A stretch of DNA of 21,602 nt, from the NCBI GenBank assembly GCA_943704525.1, contig CALSCQ010001025.1:1-21602 (forward strand), written 5' to 3'. The notes under the pieces are model-generated. The model was given only the letters and a program-made list of their open reading frames with translations. It did no database searches and was not told where the DNA came from. Shown piece after piece: positions 1-9,228 of the stretch. The DNA comes from Pigoraptor vietnamica (lineage: Eukaryota; Opisthokonta; Filasterea). The position numbers and the translations under genes were made by a program. Positions within the stretch are counted from its first letter, which is position 1. Every line of letters begins with the position of its first letter.

Positions 1-28
1 GGGGGGGGGGGGGGGGGGGGGGGGGGGG
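1..28. repeat. Poly-G run at window start
   Basis: The first 28 bases are an uninterrupted run of G and the next base starts ordinary sequence. Nothing else like it occurs at this length in the window. A terminal homopolymer of this kind is more likely a contig-end or sequencing artefact than a biological element. It does not match a G-rich telomere repeat, because no T or A interrupts it. Confidence 0.9.
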
Positions 29-238
29 TAACGCACGCGCCCAAGGCACACAAGGGCCACGCTCAGGGCACCTTCCCATGGATGAAATAAGCCGCCGACA
101 TAACGACTTTGTATCTCGAAGATGGCTGCAGTACGAGCCGTTCATTGTGGCCAGCACATTAAACGAATTCCGCATGGGACGGCATGCACGCTCGTCGTGT
201 CGCATTCTCTCAGACGACAACGGTAGATGCTAAGCACT
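29..238. other. 3' flank of the Rolling stone-like gene; no gene seen
   Basis: These 210 bases follow the TGA stop (minus strand, 241-239) of the first gene. I see no coding exon with family resemblance and no AATAAA-type signal that I would defend. Frames open here are shadows or run through the neighbouring coding exon. Confidence 0.5.
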
Positions 239-1587
239 TCACGTGACGTCGTCGTCGTCCTCGCACCCGCCGTCCTGAATGAGAAGGCGGTGCTCGGCAA
301 CGCGCGCGGCCTCTCGCGCGGCCTCACGGCGTCCGAGACAGAGTCCCTTGGCGCGATCGCAGCCGCACACAAAGAGAAAGAAGAGGACGTGAAGGAGGGA
401 CACGCCGCCGTACCACGCAGCGGCAATGGCATCCTTCGTGTCAAGGAAAAAATAGGGCCACCTGCAAGACCAAAAACAAAACATTGTGAATGGGCAACGA
501 GCGCAGCACAACTGTTCCGTCCAGCCCAACCCACGTTCCACTGTGGATGTAGCGCGCCCATGAAAACGCGCCGTACGACAGGCCCCACAGCACCGCAAAC
601 ACGGCGTGCGCGGGGACGACTGGTAGAGCGTTGAGGGCCAGCTCAACGGCCATGTAGGCAGCGTTCACCCCGTGCATGTGGTAGCTCACGACATTGAGCA
701 CGACATCGGCGTATCCGTCGCTCTTCAGCTGAGGGTAGAGAACCGTCCACAATACAACGTCGACCAGAAGCACCATGGCCGCGTTCAGCTCGAATAGGAC
801 CCACAGCGTGCGCTCGACAATCACGTGGGACCGACCGACCCATCGCATCCACGCCCCAAAGCCGAGGATACACTGGCGTGCAGGGAATGGAGAGTCACAA
901 ACATGTGAGTATCTGTTGATGGAGGGATGCAGAGGAGACAACCAGGCGCAACAACAATGTGTGTGTGAGTCACACTAAATAGCGGTGCATGCACCCACTG
1001 CAAAGTAGCCCGCGAGTAGAATGAAATTCCAGAGGGTGAAGAACACGAGCTGCGTTGGGCCGTTGGGCACGCTCAGTGCGTAAACGAGAATGGCCAGCGC
1101 ATACGTCATGATGGCGAGGCGCGCCGCCAACAGCAGCCGAGGATAGCCCACACGCGACCCGACGAGCGCATTCGCGTCCACGGCGTGCCAGTAAAACCAA
1201 CCTGTTAAGTGCATACATCCATATGAGTCAAGGTGTGTGTGTGTGTGTGTGTGTGTGCGTGTGTGTGTGTGTGTGCGTGTGTGTGTGTGTGTGCGTGTGT
1301 GTGTGTGTGTGGGTTGTGTGTGTGCGTGTGTGTACGCATAATGCGTCAATGGTCTATGTGTATGTGCTCATGTGTCCGTGGATGTGACGAACGTACGAAC
1401 AAGGGATTCGGCGTCTTTCGCAGTATGCCGGGCGCAACAAGGTCACGTGCGAGCATGAGCGATGATCCCAAAAAACGTAGTTATGCCACCCACCCCGTCG
1501 ACCCGCGATGAAAGAGAAGGCGAAGATGGCCACAAAGAGAATGCCAAGGACGACTGCAAGTGCGGGGTGCACGACGAGGACCTCCAT
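239..1587 (-). CDS. Rolling stone-like multi-pass membrane protein, 4 exons
   Basis: Exons on the minus strand are 1587-1494, 1201-999, 872-535 and 461-239. They join in phase to 858 bases (285 residues plus stop). The ATG at 1587 is the first in an open exon; the frame above it has no other ATG. All three donors read GTGGGT and all acceptors CAG. The protein is mostly hydrophobic: helices near residues 9-28, 60-76, 83-105, 122-145, 166-183 and 187-205, plus a last one after residue 225. Features of the Rolling stone (Drosophila rost, myoblast fusion) family as I know it are a central HG(V/L)N motif (here residues 166-169, start of a helix), a following PV..H segment, and a GT-aromatic-..LD motif after the next helix (residues 211-219). 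The tail is polar and ends in a run of four Asp. In protists the role is unknown; it should sit in a cellular membrane. Family assignment is by motif memory, not a search. Confidence 0.75.
1202..1493 (-). repeat. (GT)n/(CA)n microsatellite filling intron 1 of the Rolling stone-like gene
   Basis: The intron spans 292 bases and its middle (about 1232-1333) is almost pure alternating GT on the plus strand. C interruptions fall at 1258, 1276 and 1294, a strict 18-base higher-order period, with another at 1325. The remaining intron sequence is unremarkable. The long HTHT... or CVCV... reading frames across it are products of the repeat and not genes. Confidence 0.9.
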
Positions 1588-2208
1588 CTTCCCACGGACC
1601 AAACCGCTGCGCCACTATTCGAAAACCATTCCCGCTTGTCCCGCACGCTATGCGAGTGCCATAGAGATGACTTCCCTTGCGCACTTTGAACTGACAGGGT
1701 CGAAAGAAAGTTATGTTCGCTGGTACCAAACCCACACTGACCATCAAGGTGTTGACTCGATCCGGACAATCATCCTGACGAGTCCGGACTGACTGAGCGC
1801 CCCAAACCATGCATTCTCACACTTCTCGATGTCAGTGAACGACCACTTTCGATGTCTACACTTCACACAGACGCGCTTCCTCGATACCATAACACTGCAT
1901 ATACGTGCGACTTTTGACTTCCCAGTGAACCTTTTTCTTTGGGTTGTCGTTCGCCCTGCGACGTCGCGAGCGGCCTTTGCAAAGTGGATGTGACTGAATT
2001 CGGCCCATCGCACACTCGCGCTTGTTGTCCCACTTCTTTACGAGTAAACGACCTCTTCGTTTTGGCGCATCCCAAACATATTCGGCCTTTACTTCGCATG
2101 AATGCTATTCTGCGACTCCCGGGTTTGATCGCGTCAGGTGGATTCAGTTTATTGTGCTGTTTTTGCGCATCCCTTGCGCTTACCTTCCCTCTGCAGCCGT
2201 CGCCGAGG
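1588..2208. promoter_or_regulatory. Divergent 5' region between Rolling stone-like gene and HFM1
   Basis: These 621 bases separate two genes transcribed away from each other, so they should hold both promoters. A perfect 7-base inverted repeat, TCCGGAC (1761-1767) and GTCCGGA (1782-1788), lies in the middle. I see no convincing TATA box. A pyrimidine-rich stretch ending in CTGCAG at 2191-2196 just upstream of the helicase ATG looks like a 3' splice site, so a 5'-UTR intron is possible. Confidence 0.45.
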
Positions 2209-5200
2209 ATGGCGCACTACGCGGGCATGTTCGACGACACGTTCCTTGACGATGGAGGTCCCTCCGGGCACGTCGATATCAACGACCTCCAATTTGGCGC
2301 TCACCTTCTGCCGGACGACGGAGTTGCGCCGATGGAGTACGAGTGGGTGTGGATGCACTCTTTGGACACGACGGGTGTTTGACCGACTGCATGTTGCCCT
2401 TTTATCCTTCTCTACGGACAGCGAGTATGTGTACGGATACGACGACGATGCTGCGCCACCTCATGCAGCGCACGACTACCCGAATACAATGAACGACTAT
2501 CCCAAAGGTACTGATCCTCAGTGCACGAAGCCCTGTTTCGCCACTAACCATGCTCTCAAAGCGGACGAGATCGAAGACTTTGAGGGGCCAGCGTTCGCAC
2601 ACGGCGCGCCTGCGTATGGTCAGGGAATGTACGACGATCATGACGCGCCTATGCTTCGAGAGCCGGCGTACGACGAGCCCGAGTACGCGCCTCCTCGTCG
2701 CCAAGCCGCGCTCGGGACCGGCCGAGGCGTCGTGCCGAGTGGGCGCCCCATGTCTGCGCCGGGAGGCGTGAACCTTCGTAGCGTCATGGAGCTTGGTAAG
2801 TAATGGACGAGCAATTGTATTGTGGGCGCAGTTGGCTGAGGCTTGACACACGGTGCGCAGAGAGCGAATTCCGCGGCGTCTTCTCGTTCCCCTACTTCAA
2901 TAGGGTCCAGTCCGACTGCTTTGACGACGTATGTAGCTTTCTTTCGCTCCCACAGCCAGAGCTAGATGGGATCACACTGACTTTTTTGCGAATAACCACT
3001 TTTTACAGCTCATGCACTCGGACGCTCCGATTGTCGTCTCTGCGCCGACGGGTTCCGGCAAGACGGCTCTCTTCGAGCTTGCGCTTATCCGCATGATAAT
3101 GCGCGCGAGAGACACCCCGGGCGGAGTGGCAAAGGCGAAGGCTGTCTACATGGCGCCGATCAAGGCCCTCTGCTTCGAACGTTTCGAAGACTGGAAGGCC
3201 AAGTTTGAGCCGCTTGGTCTGAACTGCAGGGAGCTCACGGGCGACAGCGACATCGAGGACTATTACGAGTTGCGCGGAGCGAACCTCATCCTCACGACCC
3301 CCGTGAGTGTGCCAACTTGCGTTTCGCTGCAGTGTGCACTTGCATTACCTCACACGTGCATTTGTTTCACAGGAGAAGTGGGACAGCATGACGCGCAAGT
3401 GGCGCGACAACCAGTCGCTCGTACAGGAAGTCCGCCTCTTCATGGTAGGTCCCATTCTTTTGAGTGCGCCTGTTTTTTGCATTGACACAGTACTTTGCCC
3501 GCTGCAGATTGACGAGATTCACACCCTCAACGACGCCACCCGCGGGGCCACCATCGAGGCCGTCATCAGCCGCATGAAGACGGTGCAGTCGCACACGGAC
3601 GCCGCCATGCGCCTCCGCGGGGAACTGCCCGAGAACTCGAGCGATTCATCGGTGCGATTTGTTGCCGTGTCCGCGACGATCCCCAACATTGAAGATGTAA
3701 GTATAATGGCGCCGTTTTGCTGCTCTCGATCAATGTTGCAACTTACATTCTGCTGTGTGAAGCTGGCGGAGTGGCTCGGACGCCCGAATGCCCACGCGCT
3801 GTACCGCAAGGTGGACGCGTCGCTGCGCCCCGTGCCCCTCACCGTGGAGGTGGTCGCGTATCCGGACTCGAACAACGCCTTCAAGTTCGACATGAATCTG
3901 AACTTCAAGCTCTACGATCTCGTCAAGTCGCGCGGCAACAACAAGCCCGCCCTTATTGTAAGTGCGCATTCCTGATTGTACTGCTACGATTGATTTGCTC
4001 TGACGTCGCAACAGTTCTGTAGCACGCGGAAGAGCGTCCAGCAGGCTGCCGCGCAGCTTCTCAAGCAGGCGGGCGAGGCGCGTCGGATGGAGGATCGCTT
4101 CGTCAAGTCTCCGGAGATGCGGCAGAAGTATGTCGTGTTGCGCGAAGGAGGGTTGTACGTGTAATGTGTGCTCACACCTGCGTTGCACTTTGCTGCAGGC
4201 TCCAGAAGGCGTGCGCGTCTATCAAGGACAAGGCCCTGAGGGGTGAGAGTTGTCACCGAAGCGTATTCTGTCCCAACGTTCGTTTACCTGCCCATTCGTT
4301 GCCCAGACTTGATGATGGCCGGCATTGGGTACCATCACGCCGGCCTCGACGTGTCGGACCGCAAGTGTGTCGAGAGGGTTTTCATCGACGGCGACCTGCC
4401 CGTGCTGTGTGAGTTGTGATTGTGCCGCTCGTGTTCAGGATAGCGCACGAGTCTTATATATGTTATGTTTCGTTCGCAATCTGCAGGCGCTACAAGCACG
4501 CTTGCGATGGGGGTAAGAATTCCCGAGCACCAACAATCGGCGCTATGCATAGCCTCACCTGTTCCGTTGTCCGCAGGTCAACCTCCCCGCCCACTTGGTC
4601 ATAATCAAGTCCACCGAGCACTACGAGGGCGGCATGGTGTGCGAGTACTCCGAGTCGCAAATTCTTCAGATGATGGGGCGCGCCGGTCGTCCGCAGGTGT
4701 GTGTGCGATCTCTCCTCCCGCGCTTTTGCATGCGTGTCTCGGCACTTCAACTGCTCGTGCATGCGTAGAAGTCTAAGTGCTTATGTGAAATTTTGCAGTT
4801 TGACACGAGCGCGACGGCGATCATCATGACAAAGTACTCGTCCAAGCGCAAGTACGAATCGCTCGCGTCGGGCAGCGAGGTCATCGAGAGCAGGTGGGCA
4901 CTTTGTGGATGTCGCGTCTTTTCACGTGCAGCGAAGTGTGTGACTAAACTATTGACATGCTCATCGTACGTTACAGTCTTCATCTGAATCTCATTGAGGT
5001 AAGTACGACGATGGGTTGAGCCTTGTTTTCCCTATGCATTAGACCCTGTAAACTTGTACCCGCACACCTCGCAGCACATCAACGCGGAAGTGGTTCTGAA
5101 GACCATCACCGACGTGTCCGTTGCCCTTGACTGGATCAAGTCGACCTTTCTCTTCGTGCGAATTGGCAAGAATCCCGTCCGCTACGACCTCCCTCGCGAG

Positions 5201-8200
5201 TTCACCCGCGAGCAGATGGAAGACCGCTTGCAGGCGCTGTGTTTGGACAGCCTCAAGCAGCTCGCGCAGTACGAGCTCGTCGTCATGGACGATGACATGG
5301 GCCTCACTCCGACCGGTGCGTGTTTTGTGTGCTTAATCACATCGCAGTCCCTATTTGCTGCCTAACAGATTGTATCCTCTGACTGACTAGTGCATTTGGC
5401 AACTCGTACTGCCTTGATTTTAGACACGGGCAAGCTGCTTGCGCGCTACTGCATCGCCTTCTCGACCATGAAGGGGTTCATCACAAACCTTCCGGCGCAC
5501 CCGACGATGCAGGAGCTGGTGTGTGAGAGGGAAATCTTCTTGTGCTAGAGCGCAAAGAGAGGCACCTGCTCCGTACACTGCGCGATGCGTACCCTGATAG
5601 ATCGACTGCCCCTTTGCAGCTGGACGTCTTCGCCAGCGCGAGCGAGTTCCATGAGATGCGGCTGCGAGTGACTGAGAAGAAGGCGTTGAACGGCTTCAAC
5701 ACTTCGAAGGACAAGCCTCTGCGGTACGAAGCTATGGTCACACTCGGCCTCTTCGACCTGATCGTCTGATCATGACCATGCCGTCTGCAGCTATCCGATC
5801 AAGGGAAAGATCAAGACGACCGAGCAGAAGGTCTCGTGCCTAATCCAGGTGCGCCTGCATTGGTGACGTGTCTGTTGGAACGATGCAAATTTACAGAAAA
5901 GTCGTGATACCCTTGCATTTGCAGGCGACCCTCGGCGGGGCTGCTATTGCCGACTTCTCCCTCAGTCAGGATCGCGAGGTGGGGTTCGCGTTGAATGGCA
6001 TCGTCCCAATTGCACGCGACTCATTCGGCCCTTCCTTACGTGCAGCGCATCTTCCGCGCGGGGACGCGCATTGCGAAGTGTACGTCGCGGGTTGATTGGA
6101 CGTTTGTTTGGAACCCAATTTCCTTTTTGCGGCACTTACTATCAGTTTCTTTGCTGCAAATGCAGGCCTGGCCGAGTACATTAGCACAAAGAGCGACTTT
6201 GATGCGCTGGTTCAAGCCTGCACGCTGTGGGTGGCAGGGAGTCCGGCCCTATGCGCTTATCCCTGGTCATACTGAGTCCCTGTGCGCCTATACCTGGTCA
6301 TACTGAAGCGCTGCTTGATTGTTCCTTCCAGTGCGCGCAGCATGAGGGTGCGTCTGTGGGAAAACTCCCCCCTTGTCGCAAAGCAGATCGACAAGATCGG
6401 TGAGTGGGCCCCTATGTCGAAGAGCGTCCCGCATACCAAAATTGTGCTTATGACTCGATTGATGAGCGCAGGCGAGAAGATGGCGGGACTGCTTGCGACT
6501 GCCGGGTTGACCTCGTTCGAGAAACTCGAAGAGGCGTCGTCCACGACGATTGAACTGGTGGGCGCCGCTCTCAATAGAATGACCGTCAAAGGTTTATTCT
6601 GACAGTCCTTCGTTGTCTGCAGGTCGTCGGGCGAAACCCGCCCTTTGGCGCACAGGTACCTGCGGCGTTGCATTGTCTGTAGGCAATATGTTTCTGACAT
6701 ATGAATTGCGATTCCGGCATTCGTTGGTTACTTCAGGTTAAGGATGCAGTTAGCCGCATTCCTCGCTTCAACGTCGATGTCGAGCAGGTGAGCGCAAAGC
6801 GGACACCATATTTCAAGTGCAATATTGTCTTCGCTTTGAGTCGCGCCCAGCCAGCTGGGATTCCGCTCACCAACTCTGAAACCGCTCTGTTTTGCATTAC
6901 AGGTCGGCGCGCGCGCCATCAAATCCGCTGAGATAGAAGTTCGCGTGTCCCTGGCGAACCACGCCCGCATCTTCGGGGAGGGTGCGACCCGATCGACCGT
7001 CGGGCACGGGTCCATCATCGTGGCTGTCGGCGACAAGGGAACGGGCGTCCTCTTCTTCCACAAGCGCGTTATGTATGCCTTTGTTTGCGATCCGATACGC
7101 AGACATGGTGCAAAAACGGCTTGGTTGACTCTGCGAGCACTTTTTTTCAGGGAGTCGATGTTCGCTCAGTCGCCAGTGTGGTCGCGCAAGGTCACGATCG
7201 ACCGGCCCGACGATATGGACGACGAGTTTGTGGTCAGCATCCGCGTCATCCACGAGAGCCTCGGTGAGTCGCAGGAGGGCCGCTTTACACCTTGAATCCG
7301 TGGCGAATGAAATCGTTGCGCACCGTTTTCACTCACACACACATACTCTCTCTCTCTCTCTCTCACTGTTACTTCGTTTTGCAGTGGGCGTTGATCGGGA
7401 CGTTAAGATGGCTCCCGAGTTCCTCCCGAACCCACAGCGCAAAGTTAAGAAGGTGACGAAGAGCAAGAAGGCCGTAGCTGCTGCTGCGGAACATCTTGTG
7501 CCGGACCAGGTGCGTGATAGCAAGGGTGCGGCTACCTGTTGTTCTCAGTGTCTGACACGTTATTGTCGTAGGACGATCTGGCCGAAGTCGACGATGACGA
7601 CGCTCTTAACGACGCGATACTCGTCGCCATGAGTGGTGTGGAGGAATACGCGTCGGTTACGCGCGGAGTTACGTACACTCGCGACGAGGGCGAGGTCGGC
7701 AACTTCGAGATCACGTGGGAGATGCGCGACGACAGTGGCGATGACGGTACGTTTGAACACATTCTCCAATTTCGCGTTGCATGTCTTACGCCGTACCTGT
7801 GCGCAGGTCCCATAAAGTGCGGACACAAGTGCGCCAACAAGACGACGTAAGTCTCAAGACATTCCATTTTGCGACAGTCTTACTTCTGCTGTTCTAACCG
7901 CGAATTGCCTCTTGTTTTAGCTGCATCCATGCGTACTGCAATGCCATTTTCTCAAGTCTTCCGTTGTTCTAATGCGAATTGCCTTTTGCTTTAGCTGCAT
8001 CCACTCGTGCTGCAATGCCGAGGCGCGTGCGAAGGCTCAGCGCAAGCGCAAGGCCGCCGTTGCGAGCGAGGAGGTGTGTTCGCAATGCGCCAAAGTTCTC
8101 CCCCTCGGCACAGCATTGGCAGGGCAACCCCTAACGCCTTGTGGCTTGCTTGTCCATTCAGTCGGCGGATACGTCCGCCAAAAAAAAGCGCAAGCCACGG

Positions 8201-9133
8201 TCCAAGGTTGAGAGAGTGCCCAAGAAGCCTGCGCGTGAGTCCAGTGATTCCTCGTACCACCGCAGGTGCGTGCTGGTGTTGTGCACCACCTTGAAGCTGA
8301 GAGTTTGCGCACGTTGCCTGGCAGAGACGTCCGAGAGCGAGAGTGCGTTTGCGCTACAGCGCGCGAAGCAGGTGGCCGCAAACCAGCGGCAGGAACATGC
8401 AGTGTCGGGCCGCATGAAGCTCGATGGCTCGTCTAAGGTGAGCGGCTACGTCGTTGTTGTAAACGGCTTTGGGCTCGTAGCAAGAGGGACTTACTAGCAG
8501 CGCCGAATAATGCAGTCGCAAGGAGCAGCCGAAATGGCGCGTGTCGCCCAGCACTTTGCGTACGAGCCGCACAATGTCCGCGGGGCGCCGTCGGCCGTAA
8601 CGGCGCACGCGACGCCGGGGATCGGGGCTCAACGCGCATCTTCCTCGACAGTGCCGGGAGTTGCCAACTCGGGGGCATCGCGCATGCCGCATCAAGGGAC
8701 GCACCCGGCCACGCAGTCGGCGCGCTTCGCCGCTGCGCAGCGGAATTACCCGACGTCGGCCGCTGTCTCTGCCTACGGTCCAAGCGGCACTTCTGCTCCC
8801 ATCGCGGCCAGCGCCCACCCGCATCCCTACGGACGCAATTTCCGCCACGAGCCCCAGACGTTGGCCTCCACGGCAGTCCCTGGCCACGCGCAGCTGGGTC
8901 GTCACGTGTACCCTTATCCGCGGCCCACAGTGCGTCCACACGGTGACTCTGGCTTCGGGGACGGTTACAGCATAGGAGGCGCGAATGGGATGCCGCGCGC
9001 TGTCCCGATCATGCGAGTGCAGCCTGCGTGGGCGCCTCAGCCGCCGTACGGGGCTCTTTCGGGATGTGACGGCGGCGTGCGCCCCGTGGCCAGCCGCAAC
9101 TGCGACGAGCTCTTTGCAGGCATACTCAACTAA
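2209..9133 (+). CDS. HFM1: Meiotic DNA helicase HFM1/MER3, 34 exons
   Basis: Exons: 2209-2342, 2422-2795, 2861-2928, 3009-3302, 3373-3444, 3508-3696, 3763-3957, 4015-4127, 4199-4242, 4307-4408, 4487-4512, 4577-4696, 4799-4893, 4977-4998, 5075-5315, 5424-5518, 5620-5723, 5791-5848, 5925-5978, 6046-6079, 6166-6226, 6332-6399, 6472-6557, 6623-6655, 6737-6787, 6903-7072, 7151-7263, 7385-7509, 7572-7746, 7807-7846, 7995-8073, 8162-8234, 8325-8437, 8498-9133. All phases agree, giving 1418 residues, close to human HFM1. Seen: an acidic N-terminus; FPYFNRVQS upstream of Walker A APTGSGKT (204-211); YMAPIKALC (motif Ia); [17 protein letters not shown] (316-319); SATIPN (motif III); STLAMGVNLPAH and QMMGRAGRP (568-576, motif VI); then the LTSFEKLEE helix-hairpin region and Sec63 part; a CxHxC...CxHxCC zinc finger (1110-1125); KKKRKPR (1152-1158), a likely nuclear signal; and a His/Ala/Pro-rich tail. 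The family is a 3'-to-5' Ski2-like helicase that stabilises recombination intermediates for meiotic crossovers, which implies a sexual cycle. The ATG at 2098 is in frame but would add a hydrophobic leader, so I chose 2209. Confidence 0.95.
2508..2561 (+). other. Possible 54-base in-frame intron inside HFM1 exon 2
   Basis: The stretch begins GTACTG, ends CTCAAAG, and carries ACTAAC about 15 bases before its end, a good branch-site match. It is 54 bases long with no stop, so it can be kept or removed without changing frame. The 18 residues it would encode are Cys- and Thr-rich, unlike the Asp/Tyr/Pro-rich sequence on both sides. The AAG acceptor is not the usual one, but the intron ending at 3762 in the same gene also ends in AAG. 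Removing it gives a 1400-residue protein. Confidence 0.5.
6247..6308 (+). repeat. 31-base direct tandem duplication inside an HFM1 intron
   Basis: Two abutting 31-base units (6247-6277 and 6278-6308) match at 26 of 31 positions by eye, including a shared 14-base core CCTGGTCATACTGA. They lie wholly within the intron 6227-6331 and add most of its length. Confidence 0.8.
7345..7364 (+). repeat. Short (CT)n tract in an HFM1 intron
   Basis: A run of about ten CT dinucleotides in the intron 7264-7384, upstream of its CAG acceptor, acts as part of a long polypyrimidine stretch. Nothing more can be said. Confidence 0.75.
7861..8014 (+). repeat. Tandem duplication of splice acceptor plus zinc-finger half-exon
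   Basis: Copy 1 (7861-7940) and copy 2 (7941-8014) are diverged direct repeats. Each contains the same intron end (TTCTAA... GCGAATTGCC ... TTTAG) followed by CTGCATCCA and CTGCAATGCC. Copy 2 is the real exon start: after its TTTAG (7991-7994) the frame reads C-I-H-S-C-C, completing the CxHxCC half of the zinc finger. Copy 1 reads C-I-H-A-Y-C, loses the paired cysteine, and reaches TAA at 7970-7972. Copy 1 therefore sits inside the intron as a decoy or decayed exon fragment with an intact-looking acceptor at 7917-7920. Confidence 0.85.
8495..8500 (+). other. TAGCAG tandem (NAGNAG) acceptor at last HFM1 exon
   Basis: The last intron can end at TAG (8497) or CAG (8500). Either choice keeps the frame, adding or dropping one Gln at the start of the 3' exon. 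I used the first for the length given. Confidence 0.6.
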
Positions 9134-9228
9134 GAAGAACAGTGCGATGGAAAGGCGTGGGATAGATAAAGTGCAAAGCAAGCGCCCCTCTAATGTGCGA
9201 CAAATTCACGCCTTCATTCAATGCACGC
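9134..9228. other. Short convergent intergenic spacer
   Basis: Ninety-five bases lie between the helicase stop (TAA, 9131-9133) and the F-box/LRR stop on the other strand (TAA, 9231-9229). The two genes converge, so 3' ends must lie in or overlap this spacer. I see no clear poly(A) signal. Confidence 0.6.

Noticed and set aside
975-1349. Open frame coding a long His-Thr repeat on the minus strand
   Set aside because: It is the (CA)n microsatellite of intron 1 read through. Only its last part (1201-999) is a real exon, which begins after a CAG acceptor.
1939-2208. N-terminal extension of HFM1 from an upstream start (for example ATG 2098)
   Set aside because: It is in frame, but it adds a hydrophobic Cys/Leu-rich leader unlike any HFM1, and it contains a strong pyrimidine tract plus CTGCAG typical of an intron end. 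The acidic start at 2209 fits better.
8354-9181. 275-residue minus-strand open frame opposite the helicase tail
   Set aside because: It is Arg/His-rich shadow composition from GC-rich coding sequence on the other strand, with no recognisable domain, and it overlaps the last exons of HFM1.
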